Positions 1-12,481 of a stretch of DNA of 64,000 nt are shown in pieces. The DNA comes from Arenicola marina. Taxonomy: Eukaryota > Annelida > Polychaeta > Arenicolidae. Where the stretch lies: NCBI GenBank assembly GCA_964019135.1, contig OZ025249.1, positions 33,989,759 through 34,053,758 on the forward strand, written 5' to 3'. Under the pieces are notes generated by a model, which saw only the letters and a program-made list of their open reading frames with translations, made no database searches and was not told the DNA's origin. The translations under genes were made by a program, and so were the position numbers. Position 1 is the first letter of the stretch. Each line of letters begins with the position of its first letter.

Positions 1-561
1 CGCGTCTTGGTATTGGCTCTCTTCGCGTCCCAGTTCTCCTACTGGATGTTCCTGGTGGTGGCCTGCCACTGGCTGGTGATGTTTGTCTGGATTCTGGCGA
101 AGGACACGCAGTTCTGCCCTACAAAGTGCGAGGAAATCTTGTTTAACGTGATCGTCGCCATTGTCTACGTCTTCTGTTACCTGAACCTGGTGGAGGGCCA
201 CACCCGTCTGCGCTACGTATTCTACTACGTCCTGGTCTACGCCGAGAACGCCGCCCTCATCCTGGTCTGGTACACCGTCATGGCAACCAGCTCGAGCTGG
301 TACGTCACGCCGGCCATGTGCGCCGTGTTGGGCGGATTCTTCATCGGCACCTTCTTCCAGCTGATCTATTACACGACTCTGCACCCCAACAACGCGAAGG
401 ACAACGGTAAGGAGCGCATCCAGTGCTGCGTCCCCTGGGAAGCCCTGCACGTCTGTAAGAACCCGCCTCCCGCGGGGGAGCAGCAGCAAGTTCCTAGGCA
501 ACCGCGTCTGAAGCAGACCAAGACTCTCCCGTCAAGCATCGAGCGACACCAACATGTGTGA
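1..561 (+). CDS. XKR: XK-related protein (XKR4/6/7 group), C-terminal exon, 5' part outside window
   Basis: The reading frame is open from base 1 and stops at 559-561, giving 186 visible residues of a C-terminal exon that starts before the window. Hydrophobic stretches at residues about 5-30, 43-61, 72-95 and 101-120 look like the last membrane segments of an XK-family protein. The blocks FCPTKCEEILFN, VEGHTRLRYVFYYVLVYAEN and YTTLHPN are typical of the XKR4/6/7 branch. A polar tail follows with a basic stretch. In vertebrates XKR4 and XKR8 act in phospholipid scrambling at the plasma membrane and are caspase-activated; the activity of this homologue is not known. Which XKR paralogue it equals cannot be decided from this part. 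The gene points toward TMEM68, which is on the other strand. Confidence 0.9.
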   Translation, partial: RVLVLALFASQFSYWMFLVVACHWLVMFVWILAKDTQFCPTKCEEILFNVIVAIVYVFCYLNLVEGHTRLRYVFYYVLVYAENAALILVWYTVMATSSSWYVTPAMCAVLGGFFIGTFFQLIYYTTLHPNNAKDNGKERIQCCVPWEALHVCKNPPPAGEQQQVPRQPRLKQTKTLPSSIERHQHV

Positions 562-2880
562 GAGTGTCGGAGCTATATAACCCCTTCAGAAGAGATTGTT
601 ACAGGCGAGCTAAACGCTTACGTTTTCAATATGGTCTCTTTTCCCGTTGTGTATGTAATGCAAGCTAGAAACTATACAACAGTACTCAGTATAATTAAAA
701 ACTGCTTTTTAGATAGGTTCAGCTTTTTAAATAAGCCGGTGAACATGATCAACATGATGAACAGTCATTGCTGTCTCATAATAAAGACTATAAAGAAGTC
801 CACAATACTTGGTATAGCTGAATACGACTATTGGGTAGCTTTGAACTTCTGATTTTCATTGTTCGCTAAGTTTTTTAAACTGGTTTTCCTTACTCACAGT
901 AATTAAAAACTGCGTTTGGTTAGTTGTAGATTATTTTTCCTTGGTTTATATGCCTCATGATCCATGTTATACACATACCAGTATTTTTGAAACAGCTTTT
1001 GCATACTTCAACACGTCCTTTACGTTTCTCTATATGTGCTTTATTTATACAGTGTTTTTGTTGATACATGTCATATACTCGTGAACTGTAATCCGTTAAG
1101 CACGCTACTTTCGTTATGTGATCGGTGCTATTGCCTTTCCGGTTAGTTTCGCTGACCCCTGCCATTAATAAATTCTCAGTACCGGTACTAAGAATAATGT
1201 ATTTGAAAAAGACATATTGGATGATATATGCTTCATGTTTTTCCATGACCTAAATCCTTCCTCTTTAGGTCTTGTAATCTCTATGTACATATGTACAATT
1301 CACAGAACTACAATAATTTATAACGGCTGTTTGATCGTTAAAAATTTTGTTTACGCTATGTTATAAGGTCTTCCTTGTTAGGGTAAAACTTTGTCACACA
1401 CTTTGTCTTCACACTCGCCTCTTCGTAATGAACCTTCATATAAGACATACGAAATGCTCTGTTCTGCTTACTCACACATACCTTTTCTTTGTAAAACGTT
1501 GTTTTTGCTATTTTAAGAATCTCCAATGATTTGTATTAATAATTTTGTTGATGACGGCTTTCTGTGACAAAAAACATGTGCCATGTCTTATAGTTTGTTA
1601 AGCAGCTTTGTTAAACCATTTTAGCATCATTTGCATCCAGTGCCAGTGTCATGAACCTCGTTTACGTTTGAATGTGCCACGCATTATGAATCTATGCATG
1701 TGTTACCGTCTGTTTGCTTCTGCAACAACAGGCATTAGTATCTCACTTTATTGTGGAATTGTTGATGGATTACCTCTGTTCTTTAAGGTTGTGCAGTGCA
1801 GCCCAGAACGTATAAAATGTTAAAAACAAGTAACGATCCATGGCCTTAACTATAAACACGAGAGAAGCGGGTGCATCATATATTGTTATTAACACGAAAG
1901 ACGGACGTACATCTTATATTGCCATAAACATGAGAGAAGCCGGTGGGCTAGATTGGAACACAACGGCAAGTCGTAGTTTTGTATTATAACATTATGGGAT
2001 ATGTAGGGGCGCGTTGATATATTTTTTTTAAACGAACAGAAGAATTTCTAGGGTGCAGTTCAGGATTTAATCTGGGTGGAAATGTACGCTATATTGCGGG
2101 ACGTTCCAGCTATTTAGCCGTCCAACATTCCCCAGCCTTATGTCGCCGACTGTTCGCATATACCGGTAGCGACTCGTTCGCTGATGCCAGTATTAACCGT
2201 AACATTTCTGACAAGTTGAATTACTACAGTAATGAACTGGCTTATCAGTAAATTATATATATTAGTTAAGGAATGATTATAGATTTTTATTAATGAATAA
2301 AATCGGTTGTGTGTTAAATACTTTTAGTGTGTTGTATGTTAGTGATGTTATATTAATCCCCATTACCACCATTGTGATTCTACCGTATGGTGGCTAGTCG
2401 TGCTTCGTGACGGAGTACTATCAGCAGCATACCAGCTGAGCGTCTCTTCGCGAGAAAACATATTATGGTTTTAATTTGACATGTAATTTCCTTTATTTCT
2501 ACCATGAAACATGACTGGTATACACGTAACTACTGACTGCTCATATTGCGAAATAAATTGGTTTTTGATTGAACGTTATTTGTTTTTATATTTACATATT
2601 TTCTTCTCGATGTCCTTTTCGTCGTTCGGTAGATAGTAATGACAGGAGAATTCTATTCTACATGCATATCACTTTATCGGGCTATAATGGATATACATAG
2701 TGGCCACAATCTGTTGACTCCACAGCAATTAGAAAAATGTTGCTTGTTTGAAAAGTTTGAATCGTTACGCAAACGACTTCGAAAAAAGACGAGACTAGTC
2801 TATACGCGTAAGCAGAATATAACATAATCGTGGTGTTTTATAATGCAATATGATGATGGTGTTGATATCATTTTTCTAGG
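562..2880. other. XKR 3' flank / probable 3' UTR, no other gene seen
   Basis: This is AT-rich sequence after the XKR stop codon. Several AATAAA-type hexamers on the + strand (for example near 2296 and 2552) could serve as polyadenylation signals. Short open frames here lack recognisable domains, so I call no gene. Confidence 0.5.
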
Positions 2881-2893
2881 GGTGTCTCCGGCA

Positions 2894-2977
2894 GATGTAT
2901 TTCAGTAACGAATATTATCAGGTGCTGTGGGGAGATCTTTGCGGTTTCGCAAAGATAGCTGTGAAGGCCCGGATTGT
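2894..2977 (+). pseudogene. Inverted partial copy of TMEM68 exon 4
   Basis: On the + strand, after CTCCGGCAG, the sequence reads YFSNEYYQVLWGDLCGFAK followed by IAVKARI and a GTAAGT donor. It closely parallels TMEM68 exon 4 on the other strand (YFSDECYQVMWGDRIGFAK, IAVEAQV, GTGAGT). The copy lacks about 14 bases just after the acceptor, including the GGVREA codons, so its phase no longer fits the gene. Similarity continues some 50 bases into the intron (both have TTCGAAGGG followed by GCAAACTG). That means it was copied as genomic DNA, not from mRNA. I found no other TMEM68 exon on this strand, so it is most likely a non-functional fragment. Confidence 0.75.
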
Positions 2978-3029
2978 AAGTTCTAGTTCGAAGGGCAGCA
3001 AACTGGACATTTTGTTAAGTCAAATCTTG

Positions 3030-3305
3030 TCATGTAGTCTTAAATGTGTATACACATCATCATCTTAAATGTGTATACACATCATCATCTTAAATGTGTA
3101 TACACATCATCATCTTAAATGTGTATACACATCATCATCTTAAATGTGTATACACATCATCTTAAATGTGTATACACATCATCTTAACTGTGTATACACA
3201 TCATCATCTTAAATATGTAAACATATCATCTTAAATGTGTATACACATCATCTTAACTGTATACACATCATCATCTTAAATGTGTATACACATCATCATC
3301 AACTT
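3030..3305. repeat. Minisatellite, about 26-bp unit around TTAAATGTGTATACACATCA
   Basis: About ten tandem units of CATCATCTTAAATGTGTATA plus CACAT are seen, with length variants of 23-29 bp caused by CAT triplet gain or loss. Each unit contains the palindrome ATGTGTATACACAT. The array starts about 60 bp after the TMEM68 exon-4 copy. Confidence 0.85.
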
Positions 3306-5433
3306 CATCGCTTATATAATTGTCGGGTCAATAGTCACTTATGCTGATTGTATGTACATTTAAATGCCGACGTAAATAAACGTGTATCTTATATTATCTA
3401 AATGTCCGTAATTCCATGGTTGTTAGAATATAAGACGTTGCAGAATGTTGAACGGTATAGTGAACATACAGCCAACAGGAAACCACGAGAGCTTGATGGT
3501 GTGACAAAACCAACAGCATCGTATTAACAAAACCAATGGCTCTAACGAGCAATATTTATTATCATCTGTCGGAATGATGCACGATTCGAGGAGAATTCAC
3601 CAGAATACATCCCGCTACAATCTAATGTATGTGATGCAATTATTCGAAATATCCCATGATTGGCCCAAATAGTCGTTTCGTTAACACTGATTCGGGATCT
3701 GAACATGTACAATATTTCATGAATCATGTACTGAAACAAGGATTGCAAACGAAAGCCATAACCACATAAAAATCACCGCACGAAATATTCGGCACTTATA
3801 GAGTTACATCAACAACAATATAAAGACTTTTGACATAATCCTGTTCCGGAAACACACACTTAACTGCGGCTTCGTGACTGTATCTGCATCTATCTCCAAA
3901 CTATCGCTCTGAAGATAATTTGATGAGCATAAGACTTATGAGATATAGAAGATATCACCGGAGACTTAACCTAACGAACCTCACAAAAGACAATCTAGGA
4001 GACAAAAGTAGCACAGAACACACCATCCTAGTCATAGTCCCGCGAATAGTCTCTAAATAAAACATTGTCTTGGGAGAACAAGACCAAAATAAACTTGAAA
4101 TTCGAAACTGTCAGATTGCACGCACTGTAGTGATTCCAACCTCGACTTTTCTCAAGTATTGGGTCATAACTGAAGTTATCTACCATTGCCTGGGTTCTCT
4201 GATTGACTGTCTTATAGAATTATATTTTATTATCTCTTTCAATAAGACAAACTAGGCCACATTACGGACTGATCTCCTATTCTTGAGCATGGAACGGGAT
4301 AGACTTGTGACAAGGCCTGGTTCAGGAGAGGACGGTTTTAGCTGCAGCTGCGTGTGACTATATATTTCTACATCTAATCTGATTCCTGCCTTAGTGACCA
4401 AATCCCCAAAATCGCCAAGAGGACAATTTGAATAGCATAAAACTCACACAAGAAAATGCAGGAGACAAAATGAACATAGAATGTACCATTAACTTGAAAT
4501 AAATTAGGAAACTGCTACTTATTTTGTGTAGTTGTTTACACATGGGTTGCATGTGCGACGTTTCTTGACCAATTCATATATCAGGCTGGCTGCATACTCC
4601 GATTTAATATTCTTCAATGCTTTGCTACAACGACAAGTACTAATACCACCATTTACCAGTCGACGATGAACAATTACATTACAGTTTACAGAAATATCAA
4701 GGAGCTTCTCAGCAGACTAGCTGTATGAAGTACCAGACAAGAACCGGGCTGAAACGATCACCGTACATACATCAAAGCCATATCACAATACTTAACACAG
4801 ATAACAGGTTGTGCGAACTGGTCAGAGAGACGACCAATGATGTGGTAACGCCAGACCAAGGGACAAAATGCTAGCCTTTGCGACTCAAGTCATTGTTGGA
4901 GAAATATCGTAACCTACAGAACATTAAAATTTGGCAGGAGCTCAACAAAGACACGGTTTATATACGTACAAAACTGTATGAAAACTACGTCAACGTGATT
5001 ACATACGTAAAGAAATATCAAATTACTCTTAATAATACAATAGTGTCATATTTGATGTTTTACAATACGTATTGCGTTGAAGCTCCCTGTCAGGTTGAGC
5101 GATCAGGATTTTACCAATTCGTAATTACAACACACAATATTTGCCGCTTTGCCATGCGATATTTCTATGTAAATACTGATGACGCATACGTCAGAAAAAT
5201 ATACGTCATTGGTGAAAACATAACTGATTGTAAGAATAATAACAAAAAACAGTGAAGAATCCTTTCTGTCAATGTCAGATGGCGATGCTAACAGAAGCGC
5301 CGCCATCAAGAAGTCTCAAATTGCAGCCGCTCAATGTCGAATTCCTTTAGTCGATCTGTATGTCTGTCCATTGGATGTCACACGAGAATGCTGTCCGTTC
5401 ATTGGGTCCTGTGTACGGGGTCCTTTCCAGTCG
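3306..5433. other. Intergenic, between XKR and TMEM68 3' ends
   Basis: AT-rich sequence with no recognisable gene. The longest open frame (4878-5255, +) has no family features and a composition like its surroundings. The TMEM68 3' UTR should lie in the right part, on the minus strand. Confidence 0.45.
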
Positions 5434-8400
5434 TTAGGAGTAGTCTTCATTTGGTAATACGCGATCTACCAACGCACGAATAATTGTCCCTGGAATTCTC
5501 TGATGACGTTTGATTAAGTTTTTGACCGCATGCTCAACCTGGAAAAATGGACCATCGAGACGTACAATGATTGTATTATTAATTGTATATCAACCGGATA
5601 TCTGCTTGTAACTTCAATTATTCCAATGCATTGCTTCATACATTTGCGACAGAACGTATATGTATATATACATACGAACAATTTGGTTTACAACAAATGT
5701 CAATTGCCATAAGTAGTAAAAGCCCCTAAAATTATCCAGGTAAATATACACCAATAAGAAAACGAAGTAAAAACATTTACCTTATTTCTGAGTTCTTCCG
5801 GTGAAATATTTGGATCAGGGAATATTGGATCTCCAATAAACGTGCTGGAACATTAAATGAAACGTTATCACCAAATATTATCAAAATATATCTATATATG
5901 TCAATTCAAAAGAAAAGGCCTCCATGCAGTACAAGTAAAGAACAAAAAACAGATATAAATCAAATTTGATCAGTTGCATAAAGCGGGTGTCTAATCTAAT
6001 GTAATCGCGATCTGCACCGAAAGATTACATCTTAAAATTAAATTGGCGAGCGTTAACGCTTCGTTTCGGGCGACTGGTAAGGAAAAGAAATTAAGGCAAC
6101 CCGCCCCCAGCAATGTCAAGCAGCGCGCCATTTTGCCGGAGCAAGTGACGTATATTGTGATACTTCATGGGGCGCCGCCTAACGTTATAACTGGAAGTTA
6201 TCTCACGGAGGGAACTCTTCACAGTGGAAGTACCCTTCGGGAAAAACGCGTAAAATGAAGAGATCAGGGCCACGATTTACGGATAAATTGCGGCAGTTCC
6301 AGGCCGCGCAGTAGACCATGATCTTAGCGTTTCATGGAAAATAACATCCAAACACATTGATATTGTATTGCGAAGATTGTTTACGTAAAAAAACATGATT
6401 GGAGTTAGAATCACAGCTATTTATATTAGCGATGATGACGCGCTCGCTTTTCCTCACACAGTATTCGTCATTTCCGGTTTGGATATAATTAGAGTATCGC
6501 TTCCTGATTGGTCAATCGCGGACACACCTGCAAAAAGGGCTGCCACCTGGTTAAGCGGCGAAATCGTGGCTGGCGGTGACTTCTAAATTATATTGTGAGA
6601 TACAGACAGGACGGCAAATTCTGTAATTTGTAGGATTGGGTATAGGTAGGTGGAGTATTATATGAATCGGTAAAGCAGCATTAGAGGCCAGGCTAGTGGT
6701 TTCCTTTAATGAAATGTACAATAAGTGCCGTTCAAACCTACCGCAATTTCACTGGAAACATGCCGTAAATTGGAACAATCGGTAAACGTGTCCTTTCGTA
6801 AATTTTTCTGAACCAGACTGTAAAACGAACATGGTTATCATTAGTGGAACATTGATGAAACTTCTCACACTGTAGATGTAGTATGTGCACTTCTGGCACA
6901 TTCCACTGGATCGTCACTGATTGGCATATCATATGATCACGTGATATTATTCTCCAAGCGCGACAACAACATTTTCTTTTTCCCCAAATGATTTGATGCA
7001 AATGAAAATCAACGTTAGTTACTTTAGTTTTACTCGTTGCTACACATATTCCCCAGACAACGCTCATCTACTGCTCGTGAGCAAGTCGCTTGTTACGTAA
7101 TACCTACATCTGCCAAGTGACAATGCTCTGAAGGCTTCTCGGCAGTTCTGTGTGAAGACCGGAATAATTGGCTACCAAGAAAACAACGATCGCCCTTTAT
7201 TAGCATTGATTATGTACTCCATGGCAACTTGGCAACGTCTAAGATTGCGTTTCTACACATCTTGAAACTACTTTAGATGCATAGATGCTGCATCAGTACA
7301 TTAACGGGCATGCACTGTTCACTATCCAATTCACTATTGTTGGACGTCTTACATTCTGACAACCATAGAATTACGGACATTTAGATAAGATGCATAAATT
7401 AGCATAAGTACTATCGATCGACAATGAAAGAAGGCTTGAAGTTGATGCGCATTTAAGATGGTGAAATTGTACGTAACAGCCTTGAACAACATGACTTGTG
7501 TAAATGTAATTTACACGAGAAGATATCGAACGTCGACAGCATTGGAAGATTAAACTCGTTAAGCATTTTACAGTTTGCGACCCTTCGAAGCAGAACTCAC
7601 CACCTGGGCCTCCACAGCGATCTTTGCGAAACCGATTCTGTCTCCCCACATCACCTGATAGCATTCGTCACTAAAATACGCCTCCCTCACGCCACCTGCC
7701 GGAAACACCAGAGACATGATATATGTTACGCTGGGCATAAAGTAGAATGTGAACCCAGAGAAGATAACACTATAATCATATTATTACACATTATTTTATT
7801 ATAGAACACACTAATGCGTAATGACTGCAATAGATTGCTAGGGCGATGCACTGCTAAGTCGAAATTTTGTAATAGCTGCAGTATTTACGGGTTATACGAA
7901 ATATTGTCCGGATGTCCAGAGTACACGTTACCTGGAGCAATGGCTAAGAGATGACCTTGCCGCATGACCTCCACACCGCAGCTGACGGTTCCAGGAGTTA
8001 CACAGAACACTTCCATCAAAGTCTTTAATCCTGTAACAGTAATTACACACCTTTCTGTAGCAATGGTATTGGCATTCTCATTTTACCTCTGTGATATCAG
8101 AACGATTGCTACTTAAATTAGATTTTAAAATTACTTCAAAGTTTTTTTTTTCAAATTAAAGCCAAAAGGCTATTATTCGCCATGTCGATAGAATGACATG
8201 ATATTGGTGAGGTAACTATGCTTTTGATCATTAAGGACAGCATATTTGCCTTACCTGGAATTTTGAATAAAAATCTGTCACCCACAGCTCTTATCAGACG
8301 TTTTTGATCCACAAGTGTCTTGGCCAGCAAGTAATAGAAGTCGATAGGAATAGCCCCGTGATAATATATCAGAATAGCAGGACCGTGTGCAGGAATCTTC

Positions 8401-9047
8401 TCAAAACCCCTGACTTCATAGCCTGAAATGCACAAATGGTGGTCAATGCCAGAGATATCCCAGCTTATATAACAATTTCATAATATATATCAGTTCATGC
8501 TCATGTTAGAAAATCGTATACTGGCTCCAGCTTTGCAAATATTTATCCAACTCATCACTTATATAGTATGTATTGCAACACAGGGCACAACAGACAGATG
8601 AACCAAGATATATATATATATGGGCGTTACATTTAATGCAATATAACACAATGGTCATTCCCGTTTGCTATTTCTATGTACATTTTCCTGTCATAGCAGG
8701 CGGGCATTGTCGGACATATATACAAAGTACCACTTACCATGCCAGGTCCTTGCCTGCGCAATCCAAAGCGTGGCCAAAATTTGGCGGGCCCCATCCCAGA
8801 AGTCCTGCGCGCAGGCGTCTTTCAGGTGACTCCGCAGACGGTAGATTTGCAGGAAGAGCGCCGACGCGTAGATGAAAAGCGCAATGAAGACTGGGAGCAC
8901 AAACGTGAGCACCAGCGGGTAGCATACCCACATGAGCCAGTTGATGTAGTAGATATCCACGTAATTGCAGTAGACATAGTCGAAGAAGATTTCGAGGCTT
9001 TGCAAAGTGTCACTGTACAACGTGGACCACTCTATGTCGAGTAACAT
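5434..9047 (-). CDS. TMEM68: TMEM68 acyltransferase-like membrane protein, complete, 7 exons
   Basis: Exons on the minus strand: 8738-9047, 8255-8422, 7932-8030, 7601-7695, 6742-6905, 5781-5844, 5434-5538. They total 1005 nt (334 aa plus stop), close to vertebrate TMEM68 (about 325 aa). All phases agree and all introns are GT-AG. Exon 1 has two hydrophobic segments and ends LWIAQARTWHG. Exon 2 carries YHGAIPIDFYY, the acyltransferase block of the PlsC/DGAT-related family. Exon 3 ends GHLLAIAPG, exon 4 has GVREAYFSDE, exon 5 ends PIYGMFPVKLR, exon 6 has GDPIFPDP, and exon 7 has HQRIPGTIIRAL. TMEM68 is an ER acyltransferase that makes triacylglycerol independently of DGAT1/2. The ATG at 9045-9047 follows an in-frame TAG inside CTCTCTAG, which also looks like a 3' splice site, so a 5' UTR intron is likely. 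The start of exon 5 and the exact end of exon 4 are the least certain boundaries. Confidence 0.92.
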
Positions 9048-9269
9048 CTAGAGAGAAAGTATGTGCCTTTGTCCGTGGTAAGGGATGTTCCAGGTGAAAG
9101 GTCTGGCCACTGAGGTCTGACTAAAACAGTACAGAAGAACAAATGCATGTCACTGGAATGGATAATAATATGATCGTTGCGATCGGGAGGGGATCAGGAG
9201 AGTTTCCATCTAGGAGTCTCGGCTGAGACGGCACATTGTCGCTGTTTGCTTGGTAGAAGAGTGTGGACT

Positions 9270-9965
9270 GGGAATTAAAGGACCACGCTGTTTGGGCTTT
9301 GGTTGGTGAATGTTGACAGGGATAGGACCATGTTGTTTGGGCTTTCGTTGGTGAATGTTGACAGGGATACGACCACGCTGTTTGGGCTTTGGTTGGTGAA
9401 TGTTGACAGGGTTAGAACCATGTTGTTTGGGCTTTGGTTGGTGAATGTTGACAGGGATAGGACCAGGCTGTTGGGCTTTGGTTGGTGAATGTTGACAGGG
9501 ATGGGACCATGCTGTTGGGGCTTTGGTTGGGGAATGTTGACAGGGATAGAACCACACTGTTTGGGCTTTGGTTGCGGAATGTTGACAGGGATAGAACCAC
9601 GTTGTTTGGGCTTTGGTTGGAGAATGTTGACAGGGATAGAACCACACTGTTTGGGCTTTGGTTGGGGAATGCTGACAGGGATAGGACCACACTGTTTGGG
9701 CTTTGGTTGGGGAATGTTGACAGTGATAAAACCACACTGTCTAGGCTTTGGTTGTGGAATGTTGAAACACAGTTGGCAAGTGTGAACTGGGATAGGACCA
9801 CACTGTTTGGACTGTAGTTGAAAGTGTGGACTGGGAGAGGATGGCACTGTTTTGGCTTTGGATAGACAACTGAGGACTGGGTGAAGACCATGCTACATGT
9901 ATTTGGATAGACAAGTGTGAAAGGGGAGATGACTGCACTGGTTGGGCTTTGGTTGGACAAGGGTA
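9270..9965. repeat. 45-bp minisatellite upstream of TMEM68
   Basis: About a dozen tandem 45-bp units follow the pattern GCTTTGGTTGGTGAATGTTG plus ACAGGGATAGGACC and a variable end; units become degenerate toward 9960. Because 45 is a multiple of three, long open frames arise on both strands (HQPKPKQ-type repeats). These are repeat artefacts and I do not call a protein. The array begins about 220 bp upstream of the TMEM68 start codon, probably within its 5' UTR intron or promoter. Confidence 0.9.
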
Positions 9966-10984
9966 GATGGGGAGAGGACTGTGTTATTTTGGCTTTTGGT
10001 GGATAAATGAAGAAGAATGGATTTTTGATTGATTGTGGACTGGGGGAAGACTGAGCAACTTGGGTCTTGGATAGATTAGTGATACATAAGATACATGATG
10101 ATAAATATGACACATGCAGCAGGACTTGCCACTGCTGTCACATACCAGCAATAGTATTTGAAGTGAATGTCTTAGTGCATGCTCTTTAGATCTCATATAC
10201 ATGCTCTCCCTGTCAGTTTTATCTCTGTAAATTTCAACTGATTTTTGAAAAATGTTTTCACTTCTTTGATCAGTTACAATGACAATATTTTATTAATAAA
10301 GTTACTATTAATATTTTAAACTTTGATTACATTGTTTGTTAATTTGACCATTGCAATTGCCCATACAAAGCAGGTGCAGATATATGATTTCTGCAAGGGA
10401 GAAGAAGGAATTCATCAAGGGGAGGAGGGAGGTAGGTGTGATGATCATGCAAATTAAGTCCAATGGTCAGTAGGCCTTTTGCCTAGCTCTGGTTCAGAAA
10501 CCTAGAAACTACTGTGACAAGCTGTAGTAGACTTTGCTGTTTCAGATATGAAACCAGCCTTCTGCCCACCATTTAAAATTTCATCAAGTGAAGTGATCAC
10601 CTCTACCTCCTCCTACCCCTAGCCATGTAACATAGCCTACCAGCCATAGGGCAGATCGGAGGGCCATTGGTTTTTATGGAATCCAGAAATCTTTGGCAAC
10701 ACACCTTGCTTTTCTTGTGCTGCCGTCTGTGATATTAGTAATCTATAGAGACAATAGCGTTTGAATTAAGCTATAGAATACCCAATCAAACTAATAATTA
10801 TTTAATATATATTTATCACACTAAATCAATATATATGGCTATGTATAGTCTGTTACACTTATGAATTAATACACTGGCAACTGATAGATATGCCTATAAG
10901 GGAATATTTGATTCATGTGAAATTGGCTGGCAACTAAAACCATTTTTGAAGATGGTTTCAAAGGTTTATTCACTTTAAAGTTTC
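9966..10984. other. Intergenic between divergent TMEM68 and CCM2
   Basis: Mostly AT-rich sequence with no gene recognised. TMEM68 5' non-coding exon(s) should lie here or nearby but cannot be placed from sequence alone. Confidence 0.4.
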
Positions 10985-11256
10985 AATATGTATTGAGGCA
11001 GCTGCTGTGATGCCAGCATAAATTTGAAGTTTATTTCATTTTCTACCCATGATTGGACTATCTCATACTTTTGCTTATAAGTTTTTTTCTGTCACTCAAT
11101 ATATGATTGACTACTTGGCGTAAATACTTAAACTGATAGACTAGTTTAGCAGAAATCAAACCAATAAATCAACTCTCTGGTTTCAAAGTTTTGAGCAAAA
11201 TGGTTTAGGTTCTTCTTGATCATTTTGGCAAACCAGTTTTGGTTTCATGTAAATAG
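10985..11256. repeat. Dispersed repeat, copy 1 (second copy at 51760-52056)
   Basis: This shares a series of blocks in the same order with 51760-52056: ATGCCAGCATAAAT, then a TTTCATTT/CTACC stretch, ATTGGACT, and near the end GGTTTCATGTAAAT followed by GAAC. The divergence between copies suggests an old interspersed element. No protein or tRNA-like head is visible, so it is unclassified. Confidence 0.6.
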
Positions 11257-11261
11257 AACCA

Positions 11262-11904
11262 CAGGCATCTGAAACCGAGGCCAAACGAGGCCCCCTCCCC
11301 CTGGAGGCAGAGCTGTGGTATTTCTCCGCCGTAACCCGATGGTTACGGGAACAGAGAAACACCTGTGTAATTTAATTTATACTTCTCACAGCCAGGTTCG
11401 TTTCTGCGGCCTAGGTGTTTACCAACGGGAGAACTCAACAAACGTCGGGAGTAGAATTTCAGACTGATCCCCTTTATTCGGACTATGCTAAATTCCCCTT
11501 TATAAAATATAAATACAACTTGTCCCAAGCTCCTACCGGTGAGTCGGCGGTTACTTCTATCTGGCAGTTCCCTTCCGATGTTTCCTAAAATATGCGGAAT
11601 CCGACAGTCTTTTTGACTGCCGGCCTTCCTCTCCAAAGTCTCAAATCGGAACTGCAGACAACAAGCGTCATTACTTTGGTAACGCGCAAGGTATCCAGGA
11701 GACATACGTCATCCACTGGGGATTCCATGTCGACGCGATGCCAAAACACAGATTTACTTAACCAATAATGAAACTAAATAAACTAATACCCGGAATACTA
11801 CAGAGCCATGCAGCCCTCCCTGGTCTGAGTGGGGGCCGGTATATAGGGATTATGTACAAGCTAAGACTACCTCCCCTTCGCCAGGCCTCGGTTTCAGGCG
11901 CCTG
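11262..11904. mobile_element. TIR-bounded element, 643 bp, probably non-autonomous
   Basis: The left end reads CAGGCATCTGAAACCGAGGC and the right end, reverse-complemented, reads CAGGCGCCTGAAACCGAGGC, an inverted repeat with two mismatches. No convincing target-site duplication is seen and no transposase is present. It starts a few bases after a dispersed repeat. The superfamily is not assigned. Confidence 0.5.
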
Positions 11905-12481
11905 TCATTGAACACGCCCAAATTGGCCAAAACCCATTAGGCCTAGGCCAGGGCCTATCTGCCTATTCTCTTTCCCAAGACAAATAAAAAAATGTTTCAA
12001 TAACAATGGCAATGGATTCAAAAACCGGCTATAATTACAATAGTTCATGAACAGTGCTTCACATTCAATGCTCGTTAACTTGGTGCCGTACATGTAATTA
12101 TTCAACCGTTACTTGATCAGATATATATATTATCGCAACGGATTTAGTACCTTAGTCTAGGAGTAGACCTCTGTGGACTGTTCGACTTTTACTCCTAATA
12201 TCGCTCATAGTAAACAGTCGCTTAGTCTGTTAGTGCCATCTTGTGGGCGTGAAACGAGATGGAGATTGTGACTGGACTGGGAGTGGTGCTGCCATCTAGC
12301 GGATCAACAAACGTTAATTTGACAGGAAGTTGGGTCTACGATGTCAACAAGTGACAAGTCACAAGTGCTTTGCATGAAGACGCATCGAAGAAGTTATATA
12401 ATTCTGAGTTAGGTTTGTTGTGTTTCAGTATCGCCCATTCATTAGCTTTAATGGTCCTCCAAGTACAGATACCATTATGAA
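11905..12481. promoter_or_regulatory. Probable CCM2 5' UTR and promoter region
   Basis: This stretch precedes the proposed CCM2 first coding exon. In-frame stop TAA at 12449-12451 bounds the frame upstream of the ATG at 12482. Another ATG at 12477, in a different frame, lies five bases upstream and could compete for initiation. No TATA box or other defined element could be assigned with confidence. Confidence 0.3.

Noticed and set aside
4878..5255. 125-codon + open frame
   Set aside because: Composition like surrounding AT-rich DNA, no family features, and no splice or neighbour support.
6901..6960. Alternative acceptor (GTGCCAG) for TMEM68 exon 5
   Set aside because: It gives the wrong phase for joining exon 4 and for the conserved FPVKLR end; the acceptor at 6906 keeps the frame.
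9210..10113. Pro/Lys-rich repeat proteins on the minus strand upstream of TMEM68
   Set aside because: Several overlapping frames are open at once because the 45-bp unit is a multiple of three. No start context, domain or splice support.
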